A stretch of 64,000 nucleotides of DNA. Source: Trichoplusia ni. Its lineage: Eukaryota; Arthropoda; Insecta; Lepidoptera; Noctuidae. The notes below the pieces were generated by a model. That model was given only the letters and a program-made list of their open reading frames with translations. It searched no databases and had not been told where the DNA came from. The DNA lies in contig NC_039488.1 in assembly GCF_003590095.1 (NCBI RefSeq), forward strand, positions 1,116,001 to 1,180,000, read 5' to 3'. A program made the position numbers and the translations under genes. Shown here piece by piece: positions 1-12,265 of the stretch (position 1 is the first letter of the stretch; each line of letters starts with the position of its first letter).

Positions 1-542
1 CGTATAATATTATACGCGTAATGATATTGTTTGTGACACGCCTTAATAAAGCTACGTTAATGGTAAATTGTTTTTAAGTCTGTGGCTTGATATCTGCAAC
101 TAATAACAGCTTGACGTAAAAGTAATATTATTACTTAGATTTTTTATTAAGCATTGACGAGATTTTTTGTGGGCTACACTTGAGACCCTAACCGTAGGAC
201 CATAGTCTATATCAAGTGTTAGGGTTAAAGTTTATTAAGTAAATCTTGATCCAGAAGAACATCAACCGTTCTCAATAAACTTCTCATTTGTGATTGCGAG
301 ATATTCTACTTCTACATGGCATTCTAATTAATGTCCAATTATACTTTAGTATGTAACTTTTGCTATTAGTTTCAGTCCTGTCTTAGATGTATCGTGTTAT
401 ATAAATTCATAACCAAAACTATAGAAAACTGAAAGATAAAGCTTTCGCCAAGTTAGCTTTCGGCTAACTCACGCGTATTTATTCATATCACTCTTTTGGT
501 AACTTGTCACCAGTCTTCAGAGTGTTAATAAATGGACCTTAC
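1..542. other. Intron sequence of sima downstream of exon 3
   Basis: Between the left edge and the exon 3 donor (GT at 542-541 on the minus strand) I see no further exon. The rest of the gene (remaining PAS-A, PAS-B, the oxygen-dependent degradation region and transactivation domains) must lie to the left of the window. No repeat is recognised here. Confidence 0.6.
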
Positions 543-715
543 CTGAGACACTCCGAGGTGATCAGCAATATTCTCGCTGCAGTACACTATGTCTCCTTGC
601 TGGGAGAGCACCAACACGAAGCCGTCTAAAGCCTTCATGTACGACAGCTCCGTGGACAGCTCATCCATGTCCTTAGGGTTGGGGATCTTCGGATGATCTG
701 ACTCCGGTTCTGGGA
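543..715 (-). CDS. sima: sima (HIF-1 alpha) exon 3: start of PAS-A domain, partial gene
   Basis: This exon encodes 57 residues of the oxygen-regulated bHLH-PAS transcription factor HIF-1 alpha (Similar in flies). HIF-1 alpha dimerises with ARNT/Tango and binds RCGTG elements. The minus-strand reading contains ELSYMKALDGFVLVL followed by GDIVYCSENIADHLG, the opening of PAS-A; the pattern 'KALDGF..VL...GD..Y.S.N' is typical of HIF alpha subunits. The exon begins after TTTCAG (acceptor at 717-716) and ends CAG|GTAAGG (donor 542-541). It enters in phase 1, which exactly completes the single base left by exon 2, and leaves in phase 0. The acidic, proline-containing linker before PAS-A (PEPESDHP) replaces the longer linker of the fly protein. 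The gene continues off the left edge. Family assignment rests mainly on exon 2. Confidence 0.9.
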
Positions 716-3670
716 CTGAAATAGAGATGTGTTCTTTGTCAATTTGTTAAAAAAAAACGATGTATATGTGAAAGAAGAATGGAGATGCCTCTCCCTAGCA
801 GCGGGATCTTGTGTCTGGTATAAATGTAAATACACCTATAACCTAGTCGGAAAATAGGTTAAACGGCACAATTATTTGCATAAAAAGAAAGCGTTATTTT
901 AACTCTGTCCAAAATTTTCTGATGGAACATAGATAAAAAATGAAATATCGAAAATATCGTCTCGAGCCGATATTTTTGATTTTTTATATTACTGTTGTCG
1001 TTAAAATGTCCGTTCTACTTATTAGAGGTTTTATCCACGTCTTTAAGTACATGTATACCTTATTTAAACCTCTATCTTAGCAGAGTAATGTACACAATGA
1101 TTGTGTACGAATTTCAGTAATTAAAACATAAAAGTGATTTATAATATTGATGACGATGTTTAACAGAAAATTGTACGTATAATTGTAGCCGCATCATTTT
1201 ACGGGACAAATTATCCACATTGCCAGCACAAAATTACAATGCGAATAAATCACGTGTGTGTGACCGAACTACAATTAACTTAAATCTGCCATATTTTCCA
1301 CATGTCGGATGATGAAGCGGCTTTTGTGTTAAAATGAATAAATAAAACTGTTTTAATTTTGAGTGGCAGACGTTAATCCTTCTCGGCTCTCTCTAAACTA
1401 AAATAGCTACTGAATTAACGCGAGATATATTTCTGAACACGATTATTTTCGTTCCGATTAAAGAGTGATTAATAAATACACATTCGTTTTAATCTGAAAA
1501 TTGGTTTTGTTAAATTCATAATAAGAAGTCTCTTCTTAAGTAACAAATACAGTTTCTGAATGCCCAAGTATATAGACTGTTGTTTTGAGGGATCTGTACC
1601 TAAAGAGTAAAAACAGAAACATATTAATTAGGTTCCGTTTCCTGTCCGTTAGTCCATCACCAGGCTGTATCTCATGAACTGTAATAGCTAGAGAGCTTTA
1701 ATTTTCATAGATGGTGTTCCTATTTCTGTCGCCACTTTGACAACAAATACTAAAAATATAGATTGAGGCTAAGGATACGCATTTACAGCCATAAATTTGC
1801 TGGTGGGTGATAAATAAACCGATTTGTTTTTCTTTAGGTTATTTTTACTTAACCCTCAGCGTCGCGAGACGACTTGCACTTGATGGGTTCTATTAGTCGT
1901 TTCTAATTCACTTTTTCTTTTATGCTAAATGGTATGTTTGCTAGGATTATAAAATAAACTATAATTTTGGTGAAAGTTTATTGCTCTAATCGGTCACGTA
2001 TGCTACGTGCCGATATAACTCATTTCCAATGTATCAAATAATATGCAGTGAGATATATTTACTTAGTATAATGGCATAATTGCATGTATACTAAACCACA
2101 CTTCACTAACTGACTTGTATTCGTTTGTGTGGTGTTAGTTTCAAACGGGTCTCAAAAACTGTAGAGTCGATTCTTCGTTTTTGGGTCAGATATTGATAAT
2201 GCCTTATTTTTCTTCTTATTTTAGGTAATCCTCATAATCCACGTGATTGGTACCTCAAAAGTACTGACTTGTTTTTGCGTGCGTCAGCGGTGAATATATT
2301 ACAAATAGTCAAATGTTTGCCAACCTTCGGTACGAGACGGCACTATACGAAGTATCCTCATAAATGAGAATTGATTTAAAAAGTCGTGATGTTAAGATTT
2401 GTCCCCATGTGAGAAAGTAGAAGAAGAAAAATACCATTCCGTGCTAATTCGGTTGTTAAACGCATGCGGTTGGCATTAATTGAATTAAAATGTACACTGT
2501 ATGATGTGATGTCATTGCGGTTTCCAACGCGTGGCATAAAACTAAACCCGCGCGTGTCAAAATTACTAATAAATCGGAAACTTGCGGCCGTGCATGCTGA
2601 GAAGCTGCTGTTTTTTCTCTAACAGGAAAAGTATTAAGCATGTAGCTATAAAATATTATATTGACTATATTGTTTTCCACAGAAATCTTGGACTTTATTT
2701 TAAGAAAATCTCCAAATCATTCCTACGTTAATTTAGCATATATTTTAAAGTAAATATGTAGAACAAAAACAAAACAAAGAAGTCATTAGTTGCTCTAAAT
2801 TTGAATTGGAGGACCAAGTATTTTATTGTTCATGGTTTATTTAGTTCTATTTACATCGTATTGGCTGAGGCAAGCAACAAACTTCTTTTGGGCAAAAAGT
2901 CCCAATGATTACTACACATACGCTTAGTAACACTTTTCACCAACACCTCGGGTGAACACTAGACACTGTAACCAGCTCTTAAACATTTTACATGGTCAAC
3001 AAAGTTAATAAACATGTTGACTGTAATGAACTGTAAAAATGATTAATATTCTACTCGTTATTTAACAGTGTAATTAATTATTAAGTTATGGCAACCCTGA
3101 CGTTAATGATTTAAGTATTTAACATGTTGGCAACATTGAGCATTTGTTACCCAAAATATATTATTTAGTTATAAAAATAATGGAAAGTTTTTTTAGATTA
3201 AACAAGATTTAGATACGGAATCAATGCAATTAGATAACATCTTGATAGCAACATTTTCATCAGTTCGGTTAACTTATTGTAAGCAACTGCATAGGTCGTG
3301 CACCAGATAAAAGCCTTTTATCATTATTGGCATATTTCGATATAACAGATAAGCGTCTGAATTAAGATTGTGATTCATTTAATTCTTGTATTTCCCTACA
3401 CAAAGTCTGAAGGATTACAAAATTGAAGAGAAAGCTGTAGATAATAAAAATACATTTACCTAAAAATTTTACATTCGCACACATTTTTTCCCGTAGCCTT
3501 TGATCACAAGACATCAAATGGTTTTATGTCTAGTGACGCTCATAACAACTAAGTGAACTTTGACGGAAAGATTTAGCTATAGGTAGTATAGGTAGTTAAG
3601 CGTTTCCAGTGGTTGTGAGGAGATAAATTATGGTATGATATTAGATCGGGGATTAGCAATTACACAATTT
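716..3670. other. sima intron 2 (left part), with one dispersed repeat
   Basis: This is AT-rich intron sequence between exon 2 and exon 3. No coding segment was found. It contains one copy of a dispersed repeat at 1631-1845, described separately, and otherwise I recognise nothing. The open frame at 2456-2680 shows no coding character. Confidence 0.7.
1631..1845 (+). repeat. Dispersed repeat family A, copy 1
   Basis: The copy begins near GGTTCCGTTTCC and includes 'CACCAGGCTGTATCTCATGAACTG'-like sequence and a GGTGGGTGAT segment. The same core recurs at 11451-11670, 15738-15952 (inverted), 28935-29210 and 36883-37020. The spread and divergence of copies indicate an old interspersed element. 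I cannot assign its class from sequence alone; no coding frame or terminal structure is visible. Confidence 0.6.
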
Positions 3671-3684
3671 ATGTAACCAAGGAC

Positions 3685-3900
3685 ACAGAACCAGTCGTTT
3701 TGACCAGTCGTTACAGATAGTCAGAAGCTGAAAAAAGTCTGACAGTCAGTCTAACCAAGGGGTATCGTGTTGCCCAGGTAACTGGGTTGAGGAGGTCAGA
3801 TAGGCAGTCGCTCCTTGTAAAACACTGGTACTTAGCTGAAACCGGTTGGACTGGTAGCCGACCCCAACATAGTTGGGAAAAGGCTAGGCCGATGATGATG
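3685..3900 (+). mobile_element. 5'-truncated copy of the 5S-headed SINE, with target duplication
   Basis: The body matches the 3' half of the complete copy at 39998-40354, including GGGGTATCGTGTTGCCCAGG and a GGCCGATGATGATG tail. The 14-bp direct repeat ATGTAACCAAGGAC flanks it at 3671-3684 and 3901-3914, so it is a separate insertion that was 5'-truncated on reverse transcription. It lies in sima intron 2. Confidence 0.85.
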
Positions 3901-3914
3901 ATGTAACCAAGGAC

Positions 3915-4336
3915 CAAACCACTAGTTATTTTTAAAGTAAGACTTGAGTTTGTCGCAGCTAAGAAAGCGAGATAGCATATTACACAGCGTAGAGCTGTAT
4001 CTGTTTTGTACAATAGCAATATTACTTTAAGACTTGGTTTTAGACTCCTATGACATCTATTTTTCTCCGAGACGTCTTTCCGGTAACCAGGGCTGATTTA
4101 TTGCGCAGTTGAGTAACTAAGACCGCCATTGTACCCTAACATTGTATGTATTAAGAATCACTGCTGTAATTCCATCGTGTACAATAAAGAATATTCTAAT
4201 TCTAGTTCTAATTCTAAGGTAAATTTCAGGCACATCTTTTGACTTAATAATTTCGCTGTCCCGCCAATAGCCAATGTTCCCATATGTCTAGCGGTACAGG
4301 GAAATGGTGAAATGACTCTTATAACAAGATACTCAC
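3915..4336. other. sima intron 2, right part
   Basis: This is intron sequence just downstream of exon 2. The bHLH reading frame continues about 60 codons past the GTGAGT donor before stopping at 4158-4160, but that read-through has no PAS-like content. Nothing else is recognised. Confidence 0.7.
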
Positions 4337-4524
4337 GCAAGGTGACAACGTCTCGCACTTTCAGGTATGAGATGGCGAGACGCATGACAGAGGCCTTGTC
4401 GAGCTGCTCCACATCCTCTTTCCTCGCGGGCAGCGCTGCTGTTAACTCGGCGAATATCTGCATCTCCTTCGTCCGACGACATCGGGCAGCCACGCGCGAT
4501 TTCTCCTTACGTTTTTCATTGTTC
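4337..4524 (-). CDS. sima: sima (HIF-1 alpha) exon 2: bHLH DNA-binding domain
   Basis: This exon carries the basic helix-loop-helix domain of HIF-1 alpha. The basic region reads EKRKEKSRVAARCRRTKE, which matches the HIF alpha hallmark 'RRKEKSRDAARCRRSKE', with Val in place of the usual Asp. Helix 1 contains IFAELTAALP. Helix 2 contains QLDKASVMRLAISYLKVRD, the LDKAS(V/I)MR signature shared by HIF-1 alpha, Sima and close relatives. ARCRR with this helix favours HIF over trachealess or single-minded. The acceptor is CACCAG (4526-4525) and the donor is GC|GTGAGT (4336-4335). The exon is entered in phase 2 (its first base completes a codon) and leaves in phase 1, matching exon 3. It is the common exon onto which all candidate first exons would splice. 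Confidence 0.94.
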
Positions 4525-5370
4525 CTGGTGACAAAATATGCAGGTTTAATTATAGGGTTTGTGTGTAATAATTAAAGAAACATTTTTATTTTATAGGTAA
4601 GTAGTACGTTTATGTGAAGATTATCATATATTTTAGTATGAAATCCAGGACTGTTTATAAACTACTAATTTTACAATCTAGGTCGTTTTATTTTTCAAAT
4701 ATTGGCATACCAACAAGCTTACTTTAATTAAAAAAAAATAATCTAGAAAGTCAAGACTATAGGTTTCTTCTAGTTTTTTCTGAGTTGTCTTGGCTCAACA
4801 GTATGTACTAATGTAGGTAATGCAGCTTTTTTTTCTTATTCCAATAGCTAAATATTATGAAATTTATTTTTAGATTATGGCCGTATCACACAATATGAAT
4901 GAAATTATATTTCTGCATATTTCATAATTATGATTTCATATTAATTTGGTTTATGTAAGGTTTAGGCCGGAAAGAGATAAACTAATTTTGTTTAAGGAGT
5001 GATATTTCTTTTTTAATTAGTTCTTAGGAATCTTGAAGAAAAAGAAATCCTAAGTCATGTATAATCGTAGCTTGTATAAAGGAAAAATAAGAAACAAATT
5101 ATTATGTTATAGGTACCTCGTAGGAACAAAAACCAATATTCCATAATAATAAAGTTGCATAATTCTACAGTACCTAATAAAAATGCATGATAAAATTATG
5201 ATAGATGTAGTTAAATAATCAATTGTATGATTTGCTTTTCATATAATTGAGAGCAAACCACATATAAATTAACAATCACGCCAATAAATTGCAAATACTA
5301 TTCCGCATAAAAAATAAACTCCGCAATCAGCCTTATCGAATTTTCTAGAAAACAAAATGAAATTAATTAC
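4525..5370. other. sima intron 1 (shortest form)
   Basis: This AT-rich sequence lies between exon 2 and the nearest candidate first exon. No repeat, coding segment or clear regulatory motif was recognised. The polypyrimidine tract at the exon 2 acceptor is short (TTTTGTCACCAG on the minus strand). Confidence 0.6.
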
Positions 5371-5435
5371 CTCTTTTTTATAGAGCAAAGCTTTTCCCTA
5401 TCGTCAGCTATATCCGGAGCACCTGGTATACACAT
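5371..5435 (-). CDS. sima: sima candidate alternative first exon 1c (21 codons)
   Basis: The minus-strand ATG at 5435 follows CCAAAA, a good insect initiation context, and an in-frame TGA lies 18 bases upstream, so the frame cannot extend 5'. The exon encodes MCIPGAPDIADDREKLCS and then IKK, ending AG|GTAATT in phase 2, as exon 2 requires. The joined codon is Arg, giving a basic run next to the bHLH basic region. A short acidic or neutral leader followed by a Lys/Arg cluster resembles the short first exons of vertebrate HIF alpha genes. The donor lacks G at position +5 and is therefore weak. It is the closest first exon to the bHLH exon. Transcript data would be needed to prove its use. Confidence 0.5.
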
Positions 5436-8400
5436 TTTTGGTACCAAATGTCACTAGCCACCAATTTCACCAATTATAAGAAAAAATATTTTAAGAAAAG
5501 TTGACACAAATGACACAATGTTACAAGACAATACTGCACCGGACGACTAACTAGTATGTTCGATAATTTTAACTTTATCCCATTAATTTGTCATTAGGGG
5601 CCTACAGTCGTATATTTATCGCTTGTTCCAAATAAATCATATTTAAGAAATGCGTCACAAATGCATTTTAGAACTTGTTTTGACCATTCGCTTAGGCGGT
5701 AGTTAATGAGGGCCGCGCGATTACACTTTAACGCGTTTTTAATTTTACCCCGCCTATGTTTTTTAAAGATATTTTATAATAATGGATATATTTTGTAGAT
5801 TGTTACACAATGTAAATGAATGCTTAAATACTATCGTTTTATTGTAAAACATGAATGTAACATTTCGATTTCCACCAATATTTACACACCATTTACGCGA
5901 GATACAATTCAGAATGCCAATTCAAATATAGAACTTAAAAAAAGTAACATTAAAATACAATGGGATTATTTTTTTCTTTATGTTATGTAAACAGCCAGAA
6001 AGTTTTAGTTTTGCATTTAATTCTGTTTTTTTTTTTTTAAGTGAAGGTAACAATTTTTTTTTAATTAATATGATCATATCATTCTTTTTATGAAGTAAAT
6101 ATGTAAGAAAGATATTGAATATTCAGGCGTAAAGTGTGTTTTAAGACACTATAAACCCTTAATATTCTAATTGTAGGATAAAATAACGAACCAAGCAATT
6201 TGAACAATAAACTTGAATGCACTTTGTAACTATCGTTAAGTCAGCAATCATAGTTACATACTACTTATAAAATTACATCGCGCCACATTAGGGTTGTCAC
6301 GCGATACGTTCATGTTCTACATTACAAAGTATATAATCATCAAATATCATCACTTTACTCAAGAATGCAACACGTAAATTATCGCAAATCAAAATAGTAA
6401 TAAGTATTCCTTTTTATCAATACATTATTTCTTTCTTCTGAAGTTAAAAACAATTTCTGTAATTATCGTTAAATATGCATGGACGCGAATACGCCAACTT
6501 TTATTAAGAGCTGTACCGCAGTCGGGTATAAACAGAACTAGCAAGCGAACAAAAAAAGCAAGACTTCTATTGTAATATAAAGAAAACGACGCGAAATTCG
6601 AAGCCCTCCATTCTCTTGTCCCATTTATCTTACACATTGTAACGAATGGGACAACCCTAGCCTATTAAATTGAATTGACTCGACTAGTGACGCGAGTGAA
6701 GTCTCAGTACGTGCCCAGAATTGATGAACCGAATACAGACCATACAATTTATTTGTTAAATGAAAGCGTTTGTAATTCTTTGAGACTGCATACTTAGAAT
6801 ATCTACTCTTTGCTCTGAGTACAAGATATTATTCTATGTCAAAAATATTAAATTCATTTGAGGGGCACGATGATTGTGCTATAACGTAATTGTTTTTTAT
6901 ATCTTGGTAGGCAAACATATGGGACCGCTTTGAAAATTATAATTTATAAACATATCAGATGCAACACACAAAGTCAAAAAAGTCATATGTTAAATACAAG
7001 GACTTTGATCGTACTAAAATACCGATGACGTAAATTGAAACTGCAAGTGCTTCTAAGTATCCAAAATTCACGCTGAGATTGTATCTGTGTGGAATAAAAA
7101 TGAGTTTAAGAATTCTTTCCTTAAACGTATCTACGGCTGAATAGTAAAAGATAAAAGATATTTATTTGCAAATATGGGTATTTCATTAGTGGTGACATAA
7201 AAGTAACATTCGTTCAGCCATATTTTGCCAGTAGGCATGCAATTAGGATTAATGTTTGTTATTAATTGAAAACTAAAATAACTGACATATTTTATTGTAT
7301 TTTTTAATAAGGTAAAGTTACAAGCAAAACGTTCATTTGAGTATACAAAACGTGCCTAAATACAATATCTTTAAATAATGTAAAATATACATGATCTGGG
7401 GGCACGGCACGCCAAGACGACCGATCTGATAACTTTTTGACAGTGCGAGTCATATGGGCTCGTCTTGGCAACATTTTACATGAAATTATAATAATACACA
7501 AACAATTTACTACGTATAAAGCATAATATTGAATTGCTATTGTCTAATCACTTTGAATGAAACTTCATTACTTTTTTATGATTACATTTCTTTAAGGCGT
7601 CATCGGACAAATAAGTAGTAAAAACTGTAAAAAGTATCAACAATGTTACCTAAAGATGTGCGGAAAAAAATGAGACATTTCATTCTTGATTTTTTTAAGT
7701 TTTACCTAATAGAAAAATGACTTTCCCCCAAAAACTTCAATCTTATAACCGTAAAGATAACTTCACGACTATAAGATTGAGGAACAAAACGCCACAAGTC
7801 TGTTTACTGAATTACAAGGTGATTAGGTCCTATAATAAACTAATGGCCATATAACTATGGCACGTAAGTCATCATAACTATAGGATGATTATAAAACTGT
7901 CAATAGATTATTCAAATCTATTTTGAGTAAATTGCTATGAACATATCAGGTAGGTACTACAATTATTATTAATCAAGACTTTAGTCAAAGCAAGTAAACT
8001 TATAAGGAGAATCTATTGCAGTTGAACAGGTTGAAAAAAATGATACAGAAATCGATATTATATTATAGGTACCTACCTGTCTTTACATAGACGATAAACT
8101 CATTTTCGGTGTCGAACGATAACGGAGGCAAACATTAGAGTGCAACGGATTGAGGAAAAATATCTATACACTGGAATTTAGAGGCAACGAGCCATAAACA
8201 ACTGCAAAGGAGTTATTAATAAACATAATTCTAAGTAACACGAACGAGGCATAAATTAAGCCTCTCAGACTTGCAAAAAACATGTTTGTTATAACCGTGC
8301 TAAATGATTGAGCGATGACTTTTCTCTTTAAAAATGTTGAAATAAAACGTTCAAATATAAAATGCCAACATAGGCACTAGATATGATAATATTGAGTGAT

Positions 8401-8981
8401 CTTTGAAAGTGTTGCTAAGCAAAGATAGTAATAGCGAAATATTGTATAGAACAAAAGTTCAATGGAAATTCCCGAACTAGATATCTTTGTACTTCTTTCG
8501 TAATGGAGAAAAGTAACTTACTTGAAGCAGTGAAGACACTAATTGGAGAAAAGAAAATATTATAGTAAAGGAAAATGGGATGGGAGGAAACAGAGATAAT
8601 CATGATATGGATAAGAAAAACATTACAGATTGCTTCGGCCTCAGAAAACGTGTCGATTCTTGTTCTAAGTTGGATGAAGCTAGACCAAGATAAAGATATC
8701 CCAGCTTTTAATGTTAGTACAGATTATCTTACACACAACTTTTTATTATTTGCTACCATAACTCAGGCAACAAAAACTAATATTATTACCACAGCTTAAT
8801 ACATATCTGACATAAGTATTATATTCTAAATACAAGTTTTAAGAGTAATACTTTGTATGATAAAGATAAAATCTCTGCTAAAACTACCGTGATCGACAGG
8901 GTCCATATTATGATCTGTTTTATATTTATAAATATTACCACCTAAGAATAGCGCAATAAAAGTACTGAGTATTAAATTCTA
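5436..8981. other. Intron/upstream sequence of sima with no recognised gene
   Basis: This stretch is AT-rich with no coding segment. The part just right of 5435 would be the 5' UTR and promoter of candidate exon 1c, but I see no TATA box or clear initiator. A small inverted repeat at 7737-7780 is listed separately. The short open frames at 6425-6637, 7304-7501 and 8415-8603 look like chance. Confidence 0.6.
7737..7780. repeat. Short inverted repeat (11-bp arms)
   Basis: TCAATCTTATA at 7737-7747 is the exact reverse complement of TATAAGATTGA at 7770-7780, with a 22-base loop. It may be a remnant of a small MITE or a chance palindrome; nothing else at the site helps. Confidence 0.5.
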
Positions 8982-9133
8982 CACGTGCTAACTCGAAAAG
9001 TTCACGTGACTATTACAAAGCTTCGTCCGCTTTACCATGTAATGGAGGTGCAACTACGTAAGCGGCAGACAATCAACGCTGATTGCAAAAATAATAGCGT
9101 GTCCGACTGCCAATTGAGGGTCTGTGACGTGGG
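8982..9133. promoter_or_regulatory. Cluster of E-box / HIF-response-like sites in sima intron
   Basis: Two palindromic CACGTG sites lie at 8982-8987 and 9003-9008, with starts 21 bases apart (two helical turns). GACGTGGG follows at 9126-9133. All three contain the core ACGTG, the hypoxia-response element bound by HIF; CACGTG is also bound by Clock/Cycle and Myc/Max. About 200 bases here are richer in G and C than the surroundings. The function is inferred from motifs only. Confidence 0.35.
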
Positions 9134-9858
9134 TCCTGCAATCAACGGACTGACAGACGCCAGGAACGATTCGTCTATAGTCACGCACGCTTTCATGTAT
9201 TATGTATGCTATAAAGGAGGATAGAATAACTTGTTAGAATTAGGATGTACAGGCAATACTTAATAAGATAGCAGATGTATTTTAACTCCATTATATTTCG
9301 AAACTTAACACCAGTGTAAAAGGTTGATGGATCCAGAAGCATTGTTTTCGTAACGTAATGGTATAGAAAACCGCCTCGGAAGTCGATTTTTATCCTTAAT
9401 TGTATATTGCTGTACCGTTAACGACGTTCCATTACTTATACCTGGTATGGTTGTTATTGTTTATACGTATATATCTAAAAGACGCTTGAAATTAGAGGCT
9501 TTATGAGCGGTATAATGGTACGGTTAAAATGGTGTGAATACAATTTCTTATTCAGTAGTGTATGAATGCTAGCCAAAGCATTTAAACCAAATATTTTCTT
9601 ACTAAAAATCATTGCAAGATCATAATAATGCACTTTATCTGATACAAAAATGATCTAAAGATAAATAAATGAATGGATAAAAAAACTGAAGACGATTGAA
9701 TATTCGCAATAACGCGCTTTATCTTGAACTAAATGCAATCTACCGACATTTATCTCGATAAACGAAAGAATGATAAAATGACTGACCCACTCAATTATAC
9801 TTTTTATTGAAAGTTAAACTAGGTTCTTAGTGATAAGGAACCTTCTTAGAAATTTTAT
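9134..9858. other. Intron sequence of sima, nothing recognised
   Basis: This is AT-rich sequence between the E-box cluster and the next SINE. No gene, repeat or strong motif was found. Confidence 0.5.
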
Positions 9859-9872
9859 TAGAACCTGCTACT

Positions 9873-10244
9873 CATTTTTTATCATTGGCCTAGCCTTTTC
9901 CCAACTATGTTGGGGTCGGCTACCAGTCCAACCGGTTTCAGCTAAGTACCAGTGTTTTACAAGGAGCGACTGCCTATCTGACCTCCTTAACCCAGTTACC
10001 TGGGCAACACGATACTCCTTGGTTAGACTGGCTGTCAGACTTTTTCAAGCTTCTGACTACCTGTAACGACTGTCAAAGATGTAGGAATAACAGCCGGGAC
10101 CCACAATTTAACGTGCCTTCCGAAACTCGGAGGAATTCGCTATGACAAAGATGGTCACCCATCTACAGACCAACCGCGTCAAGCATAGCTTAACCTGTGA
10201 TCGTATCACTTATGCGGTTATAGGTTAGCCACGAGCTCCTCCGC
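9873..10244 (-). mobile_element. Full-length 5S-headed SINE in sima intron, with target duplication
   Basis: Read on the minus strand the element starts near GGAGCTCGTGGCTA. It carries the 5S-rRNA-like internal promoter segments GATCACAGGTTAAGC and TAGATGGGTGACCATC, then the body with GGGGTATCGTGTTGCCCAGG in mutated form, and ends near the GATGAT tail at its left edge. The 14-bp direct repeat TAGAACCTGCTACT flanks it at 9859-9872 and 10245-10258. It is homologous to 39998-40354 over its whole length. Confidence 0.88.
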
Positions 10245-11450
10245 TAGAACCTGCTACTATGAACGTATTAAGCAAATTGTTGCCAATGTGGAAGCAGAAT
10301 GGCATAATACACTGCGATAGTGGCATCTCGCCTAATAGAACCTAACAGTTTTGTTTATATGATCTCAGTAAGTACACTGTTTCTTAAAGTCTCAATAAAG
10401 CTGCTTATAGTTTTTAACAAAATACTTGACAATAAGTTTACAAGTCTTACATTTCCGTAATAAATAAACAGGTTATTATAATAAGTATTAAAATAAGTCC
10501 GGTGATAAAGGAAGTTAATGTAAATAAATTCTGACGGTTTTCGACCCAATTTATTGACAAATAACAAACAAGAGGTTGTCTGTCTATAACTCGACACTGA
10601 TGTTTACAAGTACTAATCGGGTGAAGTTTTAATTTAAATAAAGGAATAAGAATCATATTCTTAGTAATGTTTATCTTTCCAGTTGCCATGAGAAAGGTGG
10701 ATCCTTGAATTATGCTCAGTTTTACAAATACAGTGATTTGAAAGTTTTTTTCAGACCGCAAATCAGTACTTTTATCTTGACACACGTGAAAATTTTTAAT
10801 ACGTTAGGTACATAACGCGAATAGAATTGATGTCAGTGTCAAACCCAACCTTGATTCTTTAATAAACAAACACCAATAAAACAACTCCGCTATAAATCAA
10901 GAACGAAACTTGACGCAACAATAACATCTTATATCTATAAACAAAAAATAATATTATCAGTATTTTCCTCAATCAGGTAGGTAGACGGTGTCTCGAAAAC
11001 AATTATAATGTGATTAAAAAGTAATTAATCTCATTGGAAACGTGAAGTGTGTGTGCAACATGTTGGGCGCCATTTTAAATTGTGACGTGACATTAACAGT
11101 CGCGATAATGCATTTATAGTTAGATTATAGGTCATCTTTATTATTAAAATTAAATTGTTTATCGTAGCTTCATTTACGTGGAAAGACAGCAGAGGTGAAC
11201 CCATATCAATAATGTTGGGCAACTTAAATTCCTTTACCCAATATTTAAAAGATAACATTTTTCATTATTAGGTGCATCATTAGGGTTTTTTTATAGAATG
11301 CATCAACACTATCAGATGAAACCGATGTACATTCACGTGTCATCTGATTAAAGATACATCAAATTTTATCAAGTGCATCGATTCACCGATGATAACCTTC
11401 AGGGGTCCGTGACAGAAACCAAAACAGAAAAACTTTACCCTGTTACTAAT

Positions 11451-11670
11451 CTCTTCTGTCTTTCTCTCTGTCCGGCCTTCAGAAGCATATCTCATGAACG
11501 GTGACTTCTAGACAGTTGAAAATTTCAAAGATGATGTACATATATCTGTTGCTGCTTTAACAAAATTTAGTGAAATTCTGGTTATGCAATGTTTGGTCTG
11601 GGTTTCATACATTTGATGTGAAAACCAAATTTGGCAAATCAGTTTTTCTTTATCTTGTTTGTACGGAACC
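11451..11670 (+). repeat. Dispersed repeat family A, copy 2
   Basis: The segment shares 'TCTCATGAACGGTGA', 'CAGTTGAAAATTTC' and 'GATGATGTACATATATCTGTTGC'-like blocks in the same order with the copies at 1631 and 28935. It is diverged and has no terminal structure that I can define. Confidence 0.55.
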
Positions 11671-12124
11671 ATCAGTTTCCACAGGCACTTAACCGCTTTT
11701 ATTCTAAAGAAAGCCATCATGAAAGTATCATCACCTACAGACGGTGAAGTACGTGATAATATTTATCATGGTTATCAAGCAGACTGTTTATACCTTAATG
11801 CAGGGGTCATTCGGGTAAAGGTTACCGTTATCAGTATTATCGGGGCACAGGCTCGTGGCTACACAGTCTACATACCACGTTCAGATGTTTGTGTTCCAAA
11901 TGGAAAGCATTATACTGATAATCCGCTAATAAAGTAAAAGCTTATGTGGAGGCCGTTAACAGTTTCCGGTACTACGGCAAATTTGGATGGATTTGCATGC
12001 TACTTGGTAGCATCCGATAATAGCGGTTTATTAGGTTTCCATCTTTATTAGTCGGGAAATTATTCGGATGTTCTGAGCAATATTTTCAGTATACGGACAC
12101 TATAAAAGTTAGTTGTAGATGAAA

Positions 12125-12265
12125 TCAACACCAGCCAAGTGGTTGAGGTTACCACGCAAATCCACTATGCGAGACGTGTCGCGGTTTAGATCCCCGCGTA
12201 GAACAAGCGTTTGTGTGATCCATAAATACTTGTGTGGTTAAATACTGGTTGTGTGGTTAATTCAT
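12125..12265 (+). mobile_element. tRNA-headed SINE copy
   Basis: The head carries a Pol III A box (CAGCCAAGTGGTTGAGG) and a B-box-like segment (GGTTTAGATCCCCGCG), as in tRNA-derived SINEs. The order and spacing match the copy at 63443-63600 and the inverted copies at 15157-15312 and 62800-62960. No clear target duplication was found. Confidence 0.7.

Noticed and set aside
4158..4336. Extension of the bHLH frame past exon 2
   Set aside because: It lies beyond a consensus GTGAGT donor whose phase matches the PAS-A exon exactly, so it is intron read-through.
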